Positions 1 through 8,493 are shown, counted from the first letter of the stretch. The stretch: 42,722 nt of DNA from Deltaproteobacteria bacterium RIFOXYD12_FULL_56_24 (GCA_001799285.1 MGTD01000019.1:1-42722); one strand, 5' to 3'. Program-made: numbers and translations. The notes: a model not told the origin generated them from the sequence alone.

Positions 1-720
1 CAGGTCTTCGTCGAGAACCTCCATCTCCTCAGGGTGTTCTGTCTCTGTCGCTCCGCCGTCTCCCTCCGTCCCCAGGCCCTCGCCCGAAGCAGGCTCTTCC
101 TTCGGCACCTCTGCCAACTCATCGGCAGCGATGATTTCCACCTCCTCTTCCAGGAGTTCGATATCCTCCGAATCTTCGGCCACGATCTCCTCGACCAGGT
201 CTTCGTCGAGAACCTCCATCTCCTCAGGGTGTTCTGTCTCTGTCGCGCCGCTGCCTCTCTCCGCCCCCAGGCCTTCGCCCAAGGCAGGCTCTTCCTTCGG
301 CGCCGCTGCCTCCGGCGCCGCTGCCTCCGGCGCCTCTGCCTCCGGCGCCTCTGCCTCCGGCGCCTCTGCCTCCGGCGCCTCTGCCAACTCATCTTCTTCG
401 AGGATTTCCACCTCCTCTTCCAGGAGTTCGGTATCCTCCAAATCTTCGACCTCGATCTCCTCGACCAGGTCTTCGTCGAGAACCTCCATCTCCTCAGCGT
501 GTTCTGTCTCTGTCGCGCCGCTGCCTCTCTCCGCCCCCAGGCCTTCGCCCAAGGCAGGCTCTTCCTTCGGCGCCGCTGCCAACTCATCGGCAGCGAGGGT
601 TTCCGCCGCCTCTTCCAGGAGGTCGATATCCTCCGAATCTTCGACCTCGATCTCCTCGACCAGGTCTTCGTCGAGAACCTCAACAGCCTTATTGCTTTCT
701 TTTTTTGACGGTCCGGTCTC
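1..720. repeat. 195-bp tandem coding repeats with a 15-bp sub-repeat array
   Basis: The motif caggtcttcgtcgagaacct starts at 1, 196, 466 and 661, giving spacings of 195, 270 and 195 bp. The 270-bp spacing equals one 195-bp unit plus 75 bp, which are five extra copies of a 15-bp unit (about 299-388, six units of ggcgcc-g/t-ctgcctcc). All lengths are multiples of three, so unit gain or loss keeps the minus-strand gene in frame. The array continues past the left edge. Confidence 0.9.
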
Positions 721-1347
721 TGCCTCTGCGTCCGGGGTGGTGCCCCCTCCTTCTTCGGTAGTTTTTGCTGTGGCGTTTCCAGCCCAGCCACTTGCTTCAC
801 CACCGGTGGTGCCCCTTCCTACTTCCGGCGCAAGACCGGCTATCTTTCGTAATTCTTTTTGGGTTTCGGCAAACTCCGCCAGCAGATCCTTGACCTCCTG
901 AATGTTTTGTCCCTTGATGTTTTTGGAGAAGAAATCTTTGAAGGCCGTGAACATGTCGTGCAGAAGATGCGGGTTGTCTGGAGAAAATCCCATCTGTTTG
1001 AGGAGGTCATCCTTGCGCTCTTCGGAAACAATAAAGACATTGTTTCGACCCAGAATGATGCCGGTCTGATTTCCCCCTGTCTTGGCGAGATCCTTCAGGG
1101 ATTTATTGAGCGCGGACTTGAGGCTGCTGAAGTTTTTCTTGCGGGCTTTGAGTTCATCATTCCGGCACCCTCCCCAAAGTTTGAAGATGATCTCCTCGGT
1201 GGGGATGCTGGAGATGGTTTGCAGGGATTGCTCGTCAACAAAATACGCGCGGACAGCCATGGCTAATTCCGCTTTGAGGGTTCCCGGGGGCAAGGGCAGG
1301 TTATTCAGGGTTTCATCAAGGTCTTGGAGGGTGAACAGGGAAGGCAT
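1..1347 (-). CDS. Acidic repeat protein of unknown function, C-terminus beyond window
   Basis: An open frame of 449 codons runs from ATG at 1347 to the window edge without a stop, so the gene is partial. Residues 1 to about 165 form a soluble, mixed-charge domain (starts MPSLFTLQDLDETL) that I do not recognise. From about residue 220 the protein is very acidic and repetitive: a 65-residue unit recurs, each containing VLDEDLVEEIE and ALGEGLGAERGSGATETEH, rich in Glu, Asp, Ala and Pro. One unit carries five extra PEAEA/PEAAA pentapeptides. No signal peptide or membrane segment is seen. A weak GGAG lies about 10 bases upstream of the start. The strand is chosen because only this frame joins a non-repetitive N-terminal domain to the repeats; the long plus-strand frames here are Ser/Arg-rich shadows. 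It is divergent from the topoisomerase-like gene. Function unknown. Confidence 0.75.
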   Translation of the reverse strand, partial: MPSLFTLQDLDETLNNLPLPPGTLKAELAMAVRAYFVDEQSLQTISSIPTEEIIFKLWGGCRNDELKARKKNFSSLKSALNKSLKDLAKTGGNQTGIILGRNNVFIVSEERKDDLLKQMGFSPDNPHLLHDMFTAFKDFFSKNIKGQNIQEVKDLLAEFAETQKELRKIAGLAPEVGRGTTGGEASGWAGNATAKTTEEGGGTTPDAEAETGPSKKESNKAVEVLDEDLVEEIEVEDSEDIDLLEEAAETLAADELAAAPKEEPALGEGLGAERGSGATETEHAEEMEVLDEDLVEEIEVEDLEDTELLEEEVEILEEDELAEAPEAEAPEAEAPEAEAPEAAAPEAAAPKEEPALGEGLGAERGSGATETEHPEEMEVLDEDLVEEIVAEDSEDIELLEEEVEIIAADELAEVPKEEPASGEGLGTEGDGGATETEHPEEMEVLDEDL

Positions 1348-1375
1348 GGAGGACTCCGGCTGAAAGAATCGACAC

Positions 1376-1405
1376 GTAGGGGCACGGCATATCGTGCCAC
1401 TCTAC
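1376..1405. repeat. Short GC-rich inverted repeat
   Basis: Arms GTAG-GGCACG and CGTGCC-CTAC enclose gcatat. It lies about 30 bases upstream of the acidic-protein start, where it could form a hairpin in the leader. It has no T-tract on either side, so it is not a standard terminator. Confidence 0.5.
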
Positions 1406-1458
1406 AAAAGTAGACGGATAATGGGTTGTATAAATTCTCCGTGGATTATATGTTATTT

Positions 1459-1555
1459 TTGTTGAAATCGCAAAAAACCGCGATTACAACGGTTGTCGTT
1501 GCGTAACCATTTGATTTTGTGTCTCGGACCTGTGACCTTTTCCCCTTTTTACGAG
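1459..1555 (+). repeat. Family B intergenic repeat, copy 1
   Basis: About 97 bp beginning gttgaaatcgcaaaaaacc and ending tttttacgag. It shares with 20746-20840 and 38506-38600 an initial hairpin (AATCGC / GCGATT), then tacaacgg, ttgattt, a g-g-cctgtg block and a terminal acgag or gcgag at closely similar spacing. It lies in the 354-bp gap between the divergent acidic-protein and topoisomerase-like genes. Confidence 0.7.
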
Positions 1556-1620
1556 ACCATCTTTTTTCGTGAAGGTGGTGGAATTCCTTTACTGTTTTCT
1601 TGTAAGGCAATAATCTTTTG

Positions 1621-1675
1621 CACCCAGAGGGTATAAGTTTCGTTTGAGCAGGCAAGCTGCTCAACTCAGCTTTAT
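1621..1675 (-). repeat. Family A palindromic element, copy 1
   Basis: About 55 bp: cacccagagggtataagttt, cgttt, then the palindrome GAGCAG-gcaag-CTGCTC and aactcagcttta. A small ACCC-aga-GGGT hairpin precedes the main palindrome. It ends 26 bases before the topoisomerase-like start, so it forms part of that gene's 5' leader. Confidence 0.8.
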
Positions 1676-1701
1676 CGTTTGAAAATCATGGGGAGAGCAG
1701 C

Positions 1702-4341
1702 ATGGCAAAGCCCATAGTCATTGTCGAGGCGTTGGCCAAGGGCAAGACCTTGGAAGATCAGCTTGGCGGGGAAGTGGAGACCCTCCTGGTGCAGGTGGCT
1801 CCAGCCAAGGCCTCCTATGTCTCGGATAAGGACCAGATGCACCAAGGCAAGCCGCATTTCGATTTCACTCCGGAAGCAAAGGAGAAAGCATTTCTGGATA
1901 GACTTCTGGCCTGTCAGGGCCGGGAGATATATCTCGCCCTTGACGGTGACTGGCGGGGAGAGTTCTGGGCTTGGCTGATCAACGGCTATTGGGCCGCGGT
2001 CGCCCCCGGCAGTATGCAGCTCAAGAGACTTGCTTTGACCGGCCTTGCCGGAGAACCGCTTCGGGAATCCTTTCGGCAGATGGAGCCGGTCAACGGCGAG
2101 AAGGGCGCGGCGACCTATGTCCGGATGCTTTTTGAATCCTGCCTGGGGAGACACCTGCAACGCCTCTTGGGCAGCCGTTCCGGCCCCAATGGCCTGCCGC
2201 TTAATTATCTGAGTCTCACCGCTCTTTTTTTGCTGGCGGAGAGGGAAACCGAGATTCGGATGTATACGCCGGCCGCCAAATGGAAAATGGAGGTTAAGAT
2301 CAGCAGCGGGGGGGAAGATAGCTTTCTCAGCCTGAACGAGGCCCGCGGGGTCACGGCCGATGGATTTTTGCGCAACGAGAAAGAGATGCATGCCGCAGTC
2401 AACCTGTTCAACAAGGCGTCGTTTCAGGTTCTGGACGTGGTGGGGTCTCCCCTTGCCGTGGCCCCTCCGGAGCCGTATCGTTTGGTGGAACTGTTGCAGG
2501 ACGGGGTTGCCCAGGCTGGGCTTTCGCCGCTTGCGGCAATGAGCGCGATTCGCAATCTATATTGCGGTATACAGGTGGATGGTCGCTGGCGGGGGCTGAT
2601 CACTGCTTTTCTTCCTCCGGCCATGGCGCAGGAATCCCAAGCAGTCCAGTTTGTCAGGATCAGGGAGCAGATCGGGCTAAGGCTGGGAATGGCCTGCCTG
2701 GGGCCAGAAATCAATCCGGAAGACACCAGGGGCTTGGTCCTGCCCACCGAACCTGCGCTTGGCCCGGAAGAGCTTTCCGGAAAACTGGGGGCGGACGAGG
2801 ATAAAATTTACCGTCTGGTCTGGGCCAGGGCTCTGGCAAGTCAGATGAAAGAGGCGCAAGGCGAGTTGCGCACGGTAACGGTGGCGGCCGGGGCGGACTG
2901 CATCTTCCAGGGCAGCGCCAAGGTTTTGTCCGATAAGGGGTTTCTTGCCATCTATCCTGGCTGCCAGGAGCATGAACTTTTGCCGGCGCCCTCTTTTTTG
3001 GCCGAGGTGCAACCAGGACAGTCGCTGCGCTGCGTGCAGATTATTCCGAAAAAAACAACCGGCCTTTCCTCTGAATATTACAGCGTTGTGAGTTTGGCCG
3101 CTGATCTGGCCGATTTTTTTCTGGCGGTCGACGGGATGACCGTGGCCATGCTCCAGCAGATGCTTGACAATGATTATCTTAGCCTGATGCCGGACGGATC
3201 TTTCCGTTGTGCCGAGAACACCCGCAAGCTTGTCAGCGTTATGAATCGCGCTTTTCCGACCATGAAGGGGATCCAGCTTTCCGCCTATCTGGCCCAGACA
3301 ATCGAGGAGGCGGTGAGCGGCAGAAAACCCCTGGCCTTTGCTCTGCAGCAGTTTGAGCAGACCATGATGATGCGGGGCGAGGTCCTGGTGAAAATGGTGA
3401 TGCCGATTACTGCTCAGAGGCGGGGAATAAGCTCGCGCAACGTGATCAGGCGGGTCGAGCAAGTGGTTCCCGCAAAAGTTCAGGCAGAAAAATTGGTGCG
3501 GGATGCCTCTGTTACGGAGCCGCCTGAGGTGGCAGGGGAAAGCACCCAGCCGGGGCCGGAATCCAGCAGTGAGGCTTTTGCCGTCCCGATTTCGGCAGTC
3601 GAGCCGGCAACGGATGAGGCAACGCAGCTTTTGCCTGCGGAAGAAGCTCAGGAATTCCTTGCCCTGGATGAAGCAGCGGCGGCGGAAGAGGTGGAATCTC
3701 CTGAGCTTGCCGCAGCCACGGAAGAGATGTTTGCCGAGGCTGCGGCCTTCGAGAGCTCTGGCGACGAACCGGGATCATCGATGATGGATCCTGGGCTTTC
3801 TGTCACCAGGGAAACAAGTCCTGCGTTGGCGGCACCGGTCAGAATGTGCCCTGATTGCGGCAGGGTGCTGCTGTTGAAGGAAGATCGTTTCGGCAAGTAC
3901 TGGTCCTGTTCGGGGCATCCCGAATGTCGGCATTCGGAATCATACGAAAAAGACGGAGGGGTGGGGCTGCTCTGTCCGGTGTGCCGGATTGGCTCCGTGG
4001 TTACCAAACATACGCCGACCGGGAAGATTTTTTATGTTTGTCCCGAGCAGGATTGTGCCTTTATGGCTTGGTCCAAGCCACATGCCATACCATGTCAGGT
4101 ATGCGACTCGCCGTTTCTGGTGGAGAAAAAAGGGCTTGATGGCCTAGTTTCTCTGCGCTGCCCCAAGGCCGGCTGCACCTACACGCTCCCGCTGTCCGGA
4201 ACCGGCGGTGCAGAGCAAGAGTCTGCCGGCGCGCCGGTGAAAAAAAAGGTGCTGGTGCGCCGCGTTGCTCCCGGAAGCGGGGGGGCGGGCGGGGCGGGCG
4301 GGGCAACGAAAAAGGTTCGGATAGTTCGGAGAAAGAAATAA
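1702..4341 (+). CDS. Degenerate type IA topoisomerase paralogue with C4 zinc fingers
   Basis: 879 aa, start ATG 1702 behind GGGGAGAG. The order of TopA landmarks is kept. The Toprim start is VIVEALAKGKT (VIVESPAKAKT in TopA). LDGDWRGEFWAW at 80-91 stands for TDLDREGEAIAW, keeping two Asp but with Arg for the third acidic residue. GLPLNYLSLTALFLLAERE stands for GLSAGRVQSVAVRLVVERE. GLITAFLPPA at 298-307 stands for the active-site YITYMRTDS, so the nucleophilic Tyr is gone. DKIYRLVWARALASQM matches the following helix. An Ala/Glu-rich linker (about 490-710) leads to three Cys4 fingers from C716 and a basic Lys/Arg tail. I infer a DNA-binding protein that cannot cut DNA. The homology is my own comparison with E. 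coli TopA. The true topA is presumably elsewhere. Confidence 0.8.
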   Translation: MAKPIVIVEALAKGKTLEDQLGGEVETLLVQVAPAKASYVSDKDQMHQGKPHFDFTPEAKEKAFLDRLLACQGREIYLALDGDWRGEFWAWLINGYWAAVAPGSMQLKRLALTGLAGEPLRESFRQMEPVNGEKGAATYVRMLFESCLGRHLQRLLGSRSGPNGLPLNYLSLTALFLLAERETEIRMYTPAAKWKMEVKISSGGEDSFLSLNEARGVTADGFLRNEKEMHAAVNLFNKASFQVLDVVGSPLAVAPPEPYRLVELLQDGVAQAGLSPLAAMSAIRNLYCGIQVDGRWRGLITAFLPPAMAQESQAVQFVRIREQIGLRLGMACLGPEINPEDTRGLVLPTEPALGPEELSGKLGADEDKIYRLVWARALASQMKEAQGELRTVTVAAGADCIFQGSAKVLSDKGFLAIYPGCQEHELLPAPSFLAEVQPGQSLRCVQIIPKKTTGLSSEYYSVVSLAADLADFFLAVDGMTVAMLQQMLDNDYLSLMPDGSFRCAENTRKLVSVMNRAFPTMKGIQLSAYLAQTIEEAVSGRKPLAFALQQFEQTMMMRGEVLVKMVMPITAQRRGISSRNVIRRVEQVVPAKVQAEKLVRDASVTEPPEVAGESTQPGPESSSEAFAVPISAVEPATDEATQLLPAEEAQEFLALDEAAAAEEVESPELAAATEEMFAEAAAFESSGDEPGSSMMDPGLSVTRETSPALAAPVRMCPDCGRVLLLKEDRFGKYWSCSGHPECRHSESYEKDGGVGLLCPVCRIGSVVTKHTPTGKIFYVCPEQDCAFMAWSKPHAIPCQVCDSPFLVEKKGLDGLVSLRCPKAGCTYTLPLSGTGGAEQESAGAPVKKKVLVRRVAPGSGGAGGAGGATKKVRIVRRKK

Positions 4342-4380
4342 GAAGTTGTAGCAATCAGCTTGCGGCTGTCAGTTTACTTG

Positions 4381-4485
4381 TAAGCGTTCAGCAGTGCTGC
4401 AGATGCGCGGAAGAGGTCTGCGAAGTGTGCTATTGCACATGAGCAGGCCGATGACAAAGCAGATGTGGTGCTGATGAACGCTTAC
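4381..4485 (+). mobile_element. Family C palindromic element C1 with 9-bp target duplication
   Basis: A 105-bp element starting TAAGCGTTCAGCAG and ending CTGATGAACGCTTAC, whose ends pair. It is flanked by the perfect 9-bp direct repeat GTTTACTTG (4372-4380 and 4486-4494). It lies between two convergent genes, and the right target copy contains the stop codon of the phospholipase D-like gene, which remains intact. Its core matches, inverted, that of C6 at 29962-30067. Confidence 0.85.
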
Positions 4486-4487
4486 GT

Positions 4488-5087
4488 TTACTTGAGGATT
4501 GTTTCCAGGTAGGCCAGGATCTCCTCGGCTAGGGCCGAGTTGTCAAGCAACAGGGAAAACTCGTGGTTGTATTTGAGGGCTGACTGGGTGAGGTTGTGGC
4601 TGCCCACTAAGCAGTAGCGGCGGTCGATGACCGCCAGTTTGGTATGGGTAGTCCGATTCGGGGAGTCGAAAAAAACCGCGATGCCGCCTTTTGCCAGGGC
4701 TTGGGCCGTCTCCTGATTAGCCTGGTTTAGGCTTTGGTCATGGCCTGAATATTCCAGGATAACCCGCACCTCCACCCCCCGTTGTCTCGCCGCCAGCAGA
4801 TCCCTGACCAGTTCTGCCGGAAGGTTGTTTCTGGTCTGGCTGGTTTTGAAAATAAACATGGCCAAATCAATGCGCTGGCCGGCGTTTTTGATCAAGCCGG
4901 CCAACGCCGCGCCATAGTCCCCATCGGCCAGAATCCGGACGGTGTCTGGTTGGCTGGCAATTTTTGTCTTTGGTTGCGGGCTGCCTGCCAGGGCCGGACT
5001 TGAGGCCAGCAGGCATAGCAGGAGAACAGCCGCCCAGGATATCGGGCGGCAGACTCTCTTCCCGCTTTGGCTGGCTGGAGAGATCAT
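4488..5087 (-). CDS. Secreted phospholipase D-like protein with a single HKD motif
   Basis: 199 aa from ATG 5087, whose ATGA overlaps the stop of the upstream oxidoreductase gene, so the two are translationally coupled. A signal peptide (basic start, WAAVLLLCLLASSPALA) is followed by a PLD fold: DLAMFIFKTS and the catalytic motif H148-x-K150-x4-D155 ending GSHN. One HKD motif and short length fit the PLDc_2, Nuc-type endonucleases that act as dimers, as well as other small exported PLD proteins. The substrate cannot be told: phosphodiester bonds of nucleic acid or lipid are the family options. It should act in the periplasm or at the membrane. Confidence 0.82.
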   Translation of the reverse strand: MISPASQSGKRVCRPISWAAVLLLCLLASSPALAGSPQPKTKIASQPDTVRILADGDYGAALAGLIKNAGQRIDLAMFIFKTSQTRNNLPAELVRDLLAARQRGVEVRVILEYSGHDQSLNQANQETAQALAKGGIAVFFDSPNRTTHTKLAVIDRRYCLVGSHNLTQSALKYNHEFSLLLDNSALAEEILAYLETILK

Positions 5088-6808
5088 CTGGGCCACCAGT
5101 CCACGCCCATCCGCCGGATAAGGTTGAAGCCGCCGCCCAGCACCAGGTTGTTGGTCAGTCCCACCTGGTCGAGGATGATCTGAATCTCGGAGGAGCGGGT
5201 GCCCGCGTCGCAGATGATGAGCATGGTTTTGGTTTTGGGTAACTCCTGATATCGGTCCCGGATCTCGATGTAGGGGATGGAGAGCCATTTATCCTTGCCG
5301 TATTTGTCGACAAAGACTCCGGTCTCGTTGGGGTGGCGGAGATCAAGGGCCACCCAGTTCTGGTGGCTGGAAAAATCGTCCATCCAGTCGAGAAACTCCC
5401 TGGTGCTCACATACCGCAGCCGCCCGGCGGCCAGATTGTCGGCCACGTTGGCCGTGGCGTTCAAGGCGTCGAGGGCGGTGGCAAAGGGCGGGGCGTAGGC
5501 CATTTCCAGCTGGCTGAGATCGTCGATGCCGCCGCCCTGGCTGATAACGGCGGCGGCTGCGTCGATCCGGGCCAGCACTGCGTCACCCAGGGGGCCGAAC
5601 CCCTGGCAGCCGAGAACCTTGCGGGTCTTGGTGTCAAAAATCAAGCGGAGCGGGATCACGGCCTGATTGGGGAAAAAATGAGCCCGGTCGGACTGGGCCG
5701 TGGTCACGGCGGCAGCGGCAAAGCCCTCGGCCAGGGCCGCGTCCAGGGAGAGGCCGGTGGCGGCGATGCTGCGTTCAAAGGCCTTCATTATGAAACTGCC
5801 GACCCAACCCTTGTATTTGGTGGGGATGCCGGCCAGATTGTCGCCGACGATCCTTCCTTCGCGGTTGGCCAATGAGCCCATGGGGGCGATGGAGCCCTTG
5901 CCGGTGAGGATGTTTTTCACCTCGATGCAGTCTCCGGCCGCATAAATGTTTGGGTCCGAGGTTTGCAACCGTTCGTTGACCACGATGTTGCCCATGGCGG
6001 AGACGAGCAGCCCGGCAGCCTGGGCCAGTTCGCTTCGTGCTCTTACCCCCACGGCCATCACTACCAGATCAGCCTCCAGGGTCCGCGTGGGGGTAACCAC
6101 CCGGCAGACCTTGCCGTCTTTTCCCTCAATAGCTGAGGCACCCTCGCCGGTGAATACCGCCACCCCGTTTTCCTTGAGATGCGTTTCCAGCATGCGGGCA
6201 AAATCCCAGTCCACCAGACGGGGCATGAGTTGGGGCATGAACTCGAGGATGGTGGTTTCAAGTCCCCACAGTTCGGTGAAGGCCTCGGCCATCTCAATGC
6301 CGATGGCGCCGCCGCCGATGATCACCGCTCGGCTCACCTCGCCTTTGGCGATCCGCTCCTTGATGGCAATGGCCTTGTGCAGATCGCTGATGGTGAAAAC
6401 CCCGTCGAGATCCACGCCGGGAATGGGCAGGACGTTGGGGCGGGCGCCGGTGGCCAAGACCAGATTGTCGTAGGGGATGGACTCCTGAACGCCGGAGAAG
6501 AGATCCTCAACAAGGATGAGTTTTTGCCGGCGGTCGATGGCCAGGACCAGGGTGCTGGTTCTGGCTGTGACCCCCTTGGCCTTGAGAAAAAAGGCTTCGT
6601 CCCTGGTCATGTGGAAGCTGGTGTTGCGTAGCTCTTTTTCGTCGGAGACATCGCCGGAAACAAAGTAGGGAATGCCGCAACCTCCGTAGGAGATCAGGCT
6701 GTCCTGGTCGATGATGGTCACTTCGGCGTCCGGCTGGAGGCGTTTCACCCGGCAGGCTGTTTTAGGCCCGGCGGCAACCCCGCCGATGATCACGATTTTT
6801 TTCCCCAT
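5084..6808 (-). CDS. CoA-disulfide reductase/rhodanese fusion (FAD-dependent pyridine nucleotide-disulfide oxidoreductase)
   Basis: 574 aa from ATG 6808. The N-terminal FAD site is IVIIGGVAAGPKTACRVKR. C44 in SYGGCGIPYF is the single redox cysteine of the CoA-disulfide reductase/NADH oxidase/NAD(P)H sulfur reductase group. A second nucleotide site (VIIGGGAIGIEMAE) and the FAD-binding IYAAGDCIEV follow, then the dimerisation domain. The last roughly 100 residues are a rhodanese domain with active-site C533 in CDAGTRS. Such fusions (for example Npsr of Shewanella and CoADR-Rhd of Bacillus) use NAD(P)H and CoA to reduce polysulfide, persulfide or CoA-disulfide, which suits a sulfur-cycling cell and the divergent dsrA next door. 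The exact substrate is inferred. Cytoplasmic. Confidence 0.88.
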   Translation of the reverse strand: MGKKIVIIGGVAAGPKTACRVKRLQPDAEVTIIDQDSLISYGGCGIPYFVSGDVSDEKELRNTSFHMTRDEAFFLKAKGVTARTSTLVLAIDRRQKLILVEDLFSGVQESIPYDNLVLATGARPNVLPIPGVDLDGVFTISDLHKAIAIKERIAKGEVSRAVIIGGGAIGIEMAEAFTELWGLETTILEFMPQLMPRLVDWDFARMLETHLKENGVAVFTGEGASAIEGKDGKVCRVVTPTRTLEADLVVMAVGVRARSELAQAAGLLVSAMGNIVVNERLQTSDPNIYAAGDCIEVKNILTGKGSIAPMGSLANREGRIVGDNLAGIPTKYKGWVGSFIMKAFERSIAATGLSLDAALAEGFAAAAVTTAQSDRAHFFPNQAVIPLRLIFDTKTRKVLGCQGFGPLGDAVLARIDAAAAVISQGGGIDDLSQLEMAYAPPFATALDALNATANVADNLAAGRLRYVSTREFLDWMDDFSSHQNWVALDLRHPNETGVFVDKYGKDKWLSIPYIEIRDRYQELPKTKTMLIICDAGTRSSEIQIILDQVGLTNNLVLGGGFNLIRRMGVDWWPR

Positions 6809-6972
6809 GGCAACAGTCCTTATGATGATAAAGTTAGCGGCAAATTTGTCGTCAGAATGAATGGTAGCCTATCGCGATTGTCCCTTTCTGTCAATCGGCG
6901 GCGGCGAAAGAAAAGGAAAAGAGTAAAGAGCTGCGGAGATGAAAACCAGGGGTGTAAACATGTCATTTTTTA

Positions 6973-7001
6973 TTGACAAAGAGTTTGCCACTGGATATGG
7001 T
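6973..7001 (+). promoter_or_regulatory. Candidate sigma-70 promoter for dsrA
   Basis: TTGACA at 6973-6978, a 17-bp spacer, then TATGGT at 6996-7001, inside the 348-bp gap between the divergent oxidoreductase gene and dsrA. It leaves a leader of about 150 bases. The T-run plus attgacaaa context resembles that at 15565-15579 upstream of the ferredoxin. No other structure was seen in this gap. Confidence 0.5.
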
Positions 7002-7156
7002 CCTTTGACTGAATCACTGTTCACATTTTGCATGCAGTTGTTTGCCCTGCCTCGCGAAAACTCTTCAGTGCTGCGAGAGGGTAGCAGCGATGCGGTGCGG
7101 ACTGTTTATGTATTTTGAAACCCATTTAAATCACCTTAGTTAGGGAGGAATCGCCA

Positions 7157-8443
7157 ATGCCGAAGCATGATACGCCTTTGTTGGACGAGCTCGAAAAAGG
7201 CCCTTGGCCGAGTTTCGTCACTGACCTGAAGCGTCAGGCAGAGAAAAAGCCAGAATGTTTTGATATTCTGGGTCAGCTTGAGTTGTCCTACAAGGACAAG
7301 ATTACCCATTGGAAACACGGCGGCATCGTTGGTGTATTCGGTTACGGCGGTGGTATTGTCGGCCGTTATTCGGATGTGCCGGATCGGTTTCCCGGAGTGG
7401 CTCATTTCCACACCGTGCGTCTGAACCAGCCTTCCAGTATGTTTTACAACAGCGCAAAGCTTCGTGATATCTGCAATCTCTGGGAAAAATACGGTTCCGG
7501 CATGACCAATATGCACGGTTCCACCGGCGACTTGGTTCTGCTCGGCACCACCACCCCGAACCTTGAGCCTCTGTTCTACGATTTGACCCATGATCTTAAT
7601 CAGGATCTCGGCGGGTCCGGTTCCAATCTGCGGACCCCGTCATGCTGTCTTGGCCGGGCTCGTTGCGAGTGGGGCTGCTTTGACACCCAGGATCTCTGCC
7701 ACACTCTGACCATGCACTACCAGGACGAGATCCATCGTCCGGCCTTCCCCTACAAGTTCAAATTCAAGTTCTCCGGTTGCCCCAATGACTGCGTTGCCGC
7801 CATCGCCCGTTCCGATTTTGCTGTTATTGGCACATGGCGGGACGACATCCGCATCGATCAGGCTGCGGTCAAGGGCTACATCAGCGGTGAGTTCGCTGCC
7901 AATGCCGGCGCTCATTCCGGTAAGGATTGGGGCAAGTTCGATATCAAGGCCGAGGTTCTTGACCTCTGCCCCACCGGCTGTATGTGGATGGAAGGCGATA
8001 CCCTCAAGATCGACAACTCAGAATGCACCCGCTGCATGCATTGCCTCAACGTAATGCCCCGCGCGCTTCGTCCTGGTTTGCAGCAGGGGGCAACCATCTG
8101 TGTCGGCGCCAAGGCTCCGATTCTGGACGGCGCCCAGTTCGCCACCATGACCGTTCCCTTTGTTGAGGTGAAGAAGAACGAGGATGGAGAGTTCGCAGAG
8201 ATTGTTGAAGTTATCGAGAAAATCTGGGATTGGTGGATGGAAGTCGGCAAAAACCGTGAGCGCGTTGGTGAGACCATCCAGCGTATCGGTCTCCCGACCT
8301 TCCTGAAGGTTATGGAGATCACCCCTGCGCCGCAGCATATCAAAGAGCCCCGCTCCAATCCCTATGTTTTTTGGCAGGAAGACGAAGTCGAAGGCGGCTG
8401 GGAGCGTGATGTTGTTGAGTTCCGCAAGCGTAACGCCCAGTAA
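7157..8443 (+). CDS. dsrA: Dissimilatory sulfite reductase alpha subunit
   Basis: 428 aa, usual DsrA length, with a strong GGGAGGAAT site before ATG 7157. DsrA and DsrB form the cytoplasmic alpha2beta2 enzyme that reduces sulfite, passing the product to DsrC as a trisulfide. Siroheme/[4Fe-4S] cysteines are visible as C164-x5-C170 (in CCLGRARC) and C208-x3-C212 (in SGCPNDC). The inserted ferredoxin domain has CPTGC near 271 and C290-x2-C293-x2-C296. The presence of dsrD downstream and the absence of dsrEFH nearby fit the reductive bacterial type. It is first in a dsrA-dsrB-dsrD cluster with a candidate promoter about 155 bases upstream. A family A repeat separates it from dsrB. Confidence 0.98.
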   Translation: MPKHDTPLLDELEKGPWPSFVTDLKRQAEKKPECFDILGQLELSYKDKITHWKHGGIVGVFGYGGGIVGRYSDVPDRFPGVAHFHTVRLNQPSSMFYNSAKLRDICNLWEKYGSGMTNMHGSTGDLVLLGTTTPNLEPLFYDLTHDLNQDLGGSGSNLRTPSCCLGRARCEWGCFDTQDLCHTLTMHYQDEIHRPAFPYKFKFKFSGCPNDCVAAIARSDFAVIGTWRDDIRIDQAAVKGYISGEFAANAGAHSGKDWGKFDIKAEVLDLCPTGCMWMEGDTLKIDNSECTRCMHCLNVMPRALRPGLQQGATICVGAKAPILDGAQFATMTVPFVEVKKNEDGEFAEIVEVIEKIWDWWMEVGKNRERVGETIQRIGLPTFLKVMEITPAPQHIKEPRSNPYVFWQEDEVEGGWERDVVEFRKRNAQ

Positions 8444-8493
8444 GGTGTGTGGCTGTTGTTTGATACAACATTGAACATATTTGACATTACGAT

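Noticed and set aside
299-388. Possible CRISPR-like array of short repeats
   Set aside because: Units of 15 bp are directly adjacent, without spacers, and code PEAEA repeats in frame.
34-901. Two long plus-strand frames (34-708 and 131-901)
   Set aside because: They lie opposite the 449-codon minus-strand gene and are composed of Ser/Arg/Leu-rich translations of its repeats, with no non-repetitive domain or ribosome site.
4380-4486. Family C copies as simple rho-independent terminators
   Set aside because: They are 105-155 bp with interrupted stems, lack T-tracts, occur also inside operons, and several have 9-bp flanking duplications.
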